A stretch of 7,819 bases of DNA, taken from the NCBI GenBank assembly GCA_002397345.1, contig DHAH01000128.1, positions 1,003 through 8,821 on the forward strand, given 5' to 3'. The stretch's first letter is position 1. The number at the start of each line of letters is the position of its first letter. The notes under the pieces are model-generated. The model searched no databases and was not told the DNA's origin. It saw only the letters and a list, made by a program, of their open reading frames with translations. Both the position numbers and the translations under genes were made by a program. The stretch comes from Clostridiales bacterium UBA4959 (GTDB lineage Bacteria > Bacillota > Clostridia > Oscillospirales > CAG-272). Shown here one piece after another: positions 4,838 to 7,819 of this stretch.

Positions 4838-5995
4838 TTACAGCGTCCCCACATCCACGGCGGCGCGGCGCTGGGCGGAGAGCTCGACCGCTTCGATTAC
4901 CTGCGAGCATTTCACGCCGTCGCCAAAGTCGGGCGAGGTCGGCGTGTCGTTTACGATCGAGCGCACGAATTCGTACATTTCGTGCACGAAGGTGTGCTCG
5001 TATCCGATAACGTGCCCGGTCGGCCACCACGCAGACATGTACGGGTGGATGCCCTCGCTCGCCTGGATCAGGCGGAAGCCTTGCGTGCCCGGCTCGTCGT
5101 CGGCGCTGTAATATTGCAGCTCGTTCATGCGCTCGAACACGAATTTGATACTGCCGCGGTCGCCGTTTACCTCAATCGAAAGGTCGTTTTTGTGACCCTG
5201 CGCGAACCGGGTCGCCTCGAAGGTGCCCAGTGCGCCGCTCTCGAATTCGGCGACGAACACGCTGCCGTCGTCGACGTCGACGGTGCCGCGCGGCGCGTCG
5301 GCGTTTGATTGCGCGGACAGACCCTGCATTTTCTCCACAATCGGGCGCTCTGTGATAAACGTTTGCTGCATTCCCATAACTGTTTTAAAATCGCCGCACA
5401 GGAATCGCGCCAGATCGATAAAGTGCGCGCCCAGATCACCCAACGAGCCGGAGCCGCAGACCTTGCGCTGAAGCCGCCAGATCAGCGGAAATTCGGGGTC
5501 GATGATGAAATCTTGCAGATACGAAGCGCGCACATGGCGGATTTTACCCAGCTTGCCCGCGTCGATGAGCTGTTTGGCAAGCAAGACGGCGGGCGCGAAC
5601 CGGTAGTTGAAGCCGATTTGATGTTTTACACCCGCTTTTTTTACCGCTTCGTGCATCATACGCGCGTCGGACAGCGTGAGCGCCAACGGCTTTTCGCAGA
5701 ATATGTGCTTGCCGTTTGCCGCGGCGGCGATAGCGACGTCCTTGTGAGTATCGGAGGGCGAGGTTATATCCACGATGTCGATATCGTCACGCGCGACGAG
5801 TTTCTCCCAAGAGGTTTCATAGCCCTCCCAGCCGAATTTCGCCGCCGACTGCGCAACCCATTTTTCGTCGCGGCCGCAGATGGCGCGTCGGCAGACCGCA
5901 GCGCCGGGATCGAAGAACATGCCCAGCCGCGCGTAGGCGTTGCTGTGCGCCTTGCCCATGAATTTATATCCGACTAAACCCACGTTAAGCTGCAT
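4838..5995 (-). CDS. Gfo/Idh/MocA family oxidoreductase, levoglucosan dehydrogenase-like
   Basis: A 385-residue NAD(P)-dependent sugar or cyclitol dehydrogenase. Seen: N-terminal Rossmann motif GLVGYKFMGKAHSNAY (6-21), GWEGYETSWEKLVARDDIDIVDI (55-77), EKPLA (101-105) with the family's catalytic-region Lys102, YRFAP (131-135), WRLQRKVCGSGSLGDLGAHFIDLARF (about 173-198) with H191 and D194 in the GxxHxxD-type motif, and VDVDD (about 240). The layout, including WRxQ, the HPY segment and a C-terminal VDV, matches levoglucosan 3-dehydrogenase (LgdA) and close relatives from memory, but the true substrate is unknown. The ATG at 5995 has a strong GGAGGT 6 nt upstream. It follows the paralogous gene at 6283-7383 after a 287-nt gap, possibly in the same operon. 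Confidence 0.92.
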   Translation of the reverse strand: MQLNVGLVGYKFMGKAHSNAYARLGMFFDPGAAVCRRAICGRDEKWVAQSAAKFGWEGYETSWEKLVARDDIDIVDITSPSDTHKDVAIAAAANGKHIFCEKPLALTLSDARMMHEAVKKAGVKHQIGFNYRFAPAVLLAKQLIDAGKLGKIRHVRASYLQDFIIDPEFPLIWRLQRKVCGSGSLGDLGAHFIDLARFLCGDFKTVMGMQQTFITERPIVEKMQGLSAQSNADAPRGTVDVDDGSVFVAEFESGALGTFEATRFAQGHKNDLSIEVNGDRGSIKFVFERMNELQYYSADDEPGTQGFRLIQASEGIHPYMSAWWPTGHVIGYEHTFVHEMYEFVRSIVNDTPTSPDFGDGVKCSQVIEAVELSAQRRAAVDVGTL

Positions 5996-6026
5996 ATTTA
6001 TACCTCCATTTAAAATATAAGTTTAG

Positions 6027-6077
6027 GTGCGGGGATGCGTGTGGGGGAGAAGCTACCCCCCCCCCGCCCCCGCAATC
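6027..6077 (+). repeat. Palindromic repeat family, degenerate inverted copy with a C10 tract
   Basis: Read on the plus strand it aligns with the minus-strand sequence of the other two copies: GCGGGGATGCG, then TGGGGGAG, then a run of ten C (6056-6065), G, CCCCC and GCAA. Outer arms TGCGGGG (6028-6034) and CCCCGCA (6068-6074) pair, as do GGGGG (6043-6047) and part of the C run; the central loop is shortened. In the minus-strand RNA the element is a G5-C-G10 stretch about 50-60 nt upstream of the downstream gene's ribosome binding site. The homopolymer length should be treated with care, because such runs are prone to slippage and sequencing error. Confidence 0.6.
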
Positions 6078-6210
6078 ATGGGAGGATAATTATAAAAAGT
6101 TGTTTATTATAATTTGAAAATAAAGTTTTATATATAATAGTTGCATCGTTTCGTACTTAAAATATAATGAACAAACAGGGGTTGCACAATTAATAATAAT
6201 CTATTTTGTT

Positions 6211-6258
6211 TGCAGGGGGTCTGGGGGACCATCTTATGGTCCCCCAGCGTATTCCCGG
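6211..6258 (-). repeat. Palindromic repeat family, copy 2
   Basis: A perfect 12-bp stem, CTGGGGGACCAT (6221-6232) with ATGGTCCCCCAG (6236-6247), and the same CTT loop and flanks (TTTGC-GGGGGTCT and CGTATTCCCG) as copy 1. The stem differs from copy 1 by one base pair, G-C to C-G, changed on both sides. It lies about 35 nt past the stop codon of the upstream oxidoreductase gene. An additional outer pairing GGGGGTC/GACCCCC is possible. No T-tract follows. Confidence 0.85.
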
Positions 6259-6282
6259 ACCCCCGGCACCTAGTACTCCCGG

Positions 6283-7383
6283 TTAGTCCATGATGCCGTG
6301 GGGGAGATCTGCGCGCATGGGGGCTTCGCGCTCGTATTTGGTGGACAGCTCGAGCGTGCGTCCCGACTCGTAGCTGCGCTGGAACCCGGTCATGATCTCG
6401 AGTACATGCAGCGTCTGCTTGTACGAGGCGCGCGGGCGGCGGTTATGTCGGATCGCGGAGCAGAACTCGGTGAAGCCCAGCGCGCGGCTGTTATCGGGAT
6501 AATCAAACTCAAGCGGCAGCTCCTCTGTGGGCTTGCCTGGCATATGCAGCTTTACCGGTCCGCCGAACCCGTTCGGGTCGGGCACGGACAGCGTGCCTTT
6601 CGAGCCGTAAATTTCAATAATCGGCAGGTGCGCGTTCCACACGTCAAACGAGGTGAAAATCGAGCCGATAGCGCCGCAGTCGAACTCCATAACGCCCATG
6701 ATGTTAGTCGGCACATCCACGTCGATCACAGTGCCGTTGAAAGGCTGGCTGGTAATCGTGCGCTTCGGGAAGCTGATTTGGGTCATGCCGGTCAGCTTTT
6801 TCACGCCGCCGATGAGGTTGACAATCGCGGTTATGTAATACGGACCCATGTCGAGCATCGGACCGCCGCCATACTTGTAGTAAAACTCGGGATCTGGATG
6901 CCACGACTCGTGCCCGTGGCAGGTCATGTTGGCGTTCACGCCCACGATGTCGCCGATTGTGCCTGCGTCGATGACCTTACGGCAGGGCTGTATGCCAGCG
7001 CCCATATATGTGTCGGGCGCGCCGCCGATCCACAGCCCCTTTGCCTCAGCGAGCTTAACCAGCTTCTCGCCCTCTTCCCACGACGCGCCCAGCGGCTTTT
7101 CGCTGTAGACGTGCTTGCCTGCTTCAAGGGCGGCTTTGCTCACTTCGTAATGCTCATAAGGACGGGTCAGGTTGAGCACCGCTTCGATCTCGGGGTCGGC
7201 GAACAGCTCGTGCATGGTATCGTACAGCTTGGGAATGCCGTAATTCTTCACGGCGTTCTCGGCGCGCGATTTTACAAGGTCGCAGACCGCGACGATTTCA
7301 AGCTCTTTGTTAAAAACTTTGGTGATGTTTTCAAGGTAGATGCCGCTTATGCAGCCTATCCCGACGATTCCGATTTTGGTCAT
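6283..7383 (-). CDS. Gfo/Idh/MocA family oxidoreductase
   Basis: A 366-residue NAD(P)-dependent dehydrogenase, a paralogue of but clearly distinct from the 4838-5995 gene. Seen: GIVGIGCISGIY (5-16, Rossmann glycine loop), AVLNLTRPYEHYE (68-80), SEKPLG (94-99, Lys96), GAPDTYMGAG (121-130), GGGPMLDMGPYYITAIVNLIG (172-192) and a C-terminal alpha/beta domain. The usual GxxHxxD histidine position reads DMGPYY here, as in one large subgroup of the family, so the catalytic set differs from that of its neighbour. The ATG at 7383 has GAGAGGT 7 nt upstream. The ThuA-like gene ends 72 nt upstream on the same strand. The substrate is probably a sugar or sugar acid and is not identifiable. A full-length open frame on the opposite strand is a shadow of codon bias. 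Confidence 0.92.
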   Translation of the reverse strand: MTKIGIVGIGCISGIYLENITKVFNKELEIVAVCDLVKSRAENAVKNYGIPKLYDTMHELFADPEIEAVLNLTRPYEHYEVSKAALEAGKHVYSEKPLGASWEEGEKLVKLAEAKGLWIGGAPDTYMGAGIQPCRKVIDAGTIGDIVGVNANMTCHGHESWHPDPEFYYKYGGGPMLDMGPYYITAIVNLIGGVKKLTGMTQISFPKRTITSQPFNGTVIDVDVPTNIMGVMEFDCGAIGSIFTSFDVWNAHLPIIEIYGSKGTLSVPDPNGFGGPVKLHMPGKPTEELPLEFDYPDNSRALGFTEFCSAIRHNRRPRASYKQTLHVLEIMTGFQRSYESGRTLELSTKYEREAPMRADLPHGIMD

Positions 7384-7455
7384 GGATTTAACCTCTCATT
7401 ATAAATATAAATATTATCGTGTTAAGCGGCGCGGCGAGGGCGGCGCGCCATACGG

Positions 7456-7819
7456 TTAATACATTTTCGCGTTGTTGAGGAAACGTTCGTCGGTCAGATT
7501 ATGCTGCTTTGCGTATTCCTTGCCCTCGGCTGCCCAAAGCATACCGCGGCGCATCAATTCCTGCGCAGTCGGCGAATTGTCGAACACGCTGTCCTGATGA
7601 CCGAGCGAGCAGTAGTAAACGCGTCCCAAACCCCAGTATTTTGTCCACACCACAGGCATATCCACGGGCTTGTTGGAGATATTATAATAGTGCACCGAAG
7701 GGAACCGTGTGGTCGCCAGCACCACGACCGCCGGGTCAACGTGCAGATAATACTGCTCGCTGCGGACGGGGAAATCCTCAAGCCCCTCGATTAACGGGCT
7801 TGAGCCGGGGATGATATTG
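7456..7819 (-). CDS. ThuA-like domain protein (trehalose-utilisation family), C-terminal part, cut by window edge
   Basis: The open frame enters from the window edge, so the start is not visible; 120 codons remain. ThuA-type proteins have a class I glutamine-amidotransferase-like fold and usually accompany Gfo/Idh/MocA dehydrogenases in uptake and oxidation of sugars. Seen: SPLIEGLEDFPVRSEQYY, near the window edge (the family's 'GL.DF...DE.Y' segment), PVVWTKYWGLGRVYYCSLGHQDSVF with the SLGH motif, and RRGMLWAA close to the end, the family's typical finish. The gene lies directly upstream of the two dehydrogenases on the same strand, a common partnership. The exact reaction is unproven here. 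An internal GTG at 7725 should not be taken as the start, since family motifs continue upstream of it. Confidence 0.88.
   Translation of the reverse strand, partial: NIIPGSSPLIEGLEDFPVRSEQYYLHVDPAVVVLATTRFPSVHYYNISNKPVDMPVVWTKYWGLGRVYYCSLGHQDSVFDNSPTAQELMRRGMLWAAEGKEYAKQHNLTDERFLNNAKMY

Larger units (their letters stand above)
6000..6282. other. Intergenic region between the two oxidoreductase genes
   Basis: Holds two palindromic repeats in opposite orientation (6027-6077 and 6211-6258) flanking about 130 nt of AT-rich DNA. Several TATAAT-like words occur on both strands (for example 6133-6138 plus), but none has a convincing -35 at proper spacing, so I do not call a promoter. The ribosome binding site GGAGGT of the downstream gene lies at its left edge (6007..6002). 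Confidence 0.6.

Noticed and set aside
5309..5977. A 222-codon plus-strand open frame
   Set aside because: Antisense to the LgdA-like gene, Arg/Ala/His-rich translation, no motif and no ribosome binding site of note.
6133..6138. TATAAT as a plus-strand promoter
   Set aside because: No suitable -35 at 15-19 nt and no plus-strand gene downstream; the region is simply AT-rich.
6298..7404. A 368-codon open frame on the plus strand
   Set aside because: It lies fully antisense to the 6283-7383 dehydrogenase, which has clear family motifs. The frame has no recognisable domain and is explained by codon bias of the opposite strand.

Overview
The window looks like chromosomal DNA from a Gram-positive anaerobe of the Clostridia (Bacillota), possibly an Oscillospiraceae-type gut bacterium. 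This rests on the GC-rich genes with AT-rich gaps, strong AGGAGG-type ribosome binding sites, the aroF(type I-beta)-tyrA-aroB-aroA gene order, and regulation by RNA leaders. No rRNA, tRNA, plasmid, phage or CRISPR signal was seen, and the species cannot be named from sequence alone.

Region 1 (about 1-3765, minus strand) is an aromatic amino acid (shikimate pathway) operon. In transcription order it runs: a sigma-A-type promoter (3764..3736), a leader of about 210 nt, aroF (DAHP synthase with an N-terminal regulatory domain), two tandem 92-bp repeats, tyrA (prephenate dehydrogenase), aroB (3-dehydroquinate synthase) and the 5' third of aroA (EPSP synthase), cut by the window edge. The aroF leader is the main discovery. 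It contains an unannotated 29-codon ORF with 5 Phe, 5 Tyr and 1 Trp, followed by a rho-independent terminator just before the aroF ribosome binding site. Three RNA segments can form 1:2, 2:3 or 3:4 pairings, which is the layout of a ribosome-mediated transcription attenuator answering to Phe/Tyr supply.

A second RNA-scale oddity lies between aroF and tyrA. The two 92-bp repeats each carry a long hairpin and a small ORF that reads MRYFYGLFVHFGAWRLI in the tyrA-proximal copy. Its stop codon overlaps the tyrA start (ATGA), and the hairpin would cover the tyrA initiation region. All 17 differences between the copies are transitions, several of them G-U-compatible in the minus-strand RNA. This could be a translational switch for tyrA or a dispersed repeat family that landed here.

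Region 2 (3765-4642) holds a perfect 19-bp inverted repeat centred between divergent promoters, then a plus-strand short-chain dehydrogenase (SDR) of unknown substrate.

Region 3 (4643-7819) holds three minus-strand genes in the order ThuA-like protein (partial), Gfo/Idh/MocA oxidoreductase, second Gfo/Idh/MocA oxidoreductase similar to levoglucosan dehydrogenase. Together they suggest oxidation of a sugar, sugar derivative or cyclitol. Three members of a GC-rich palindromic repeat family sit in the gaps; two of them show compensatory base changes in a perfect 12-bp stem.
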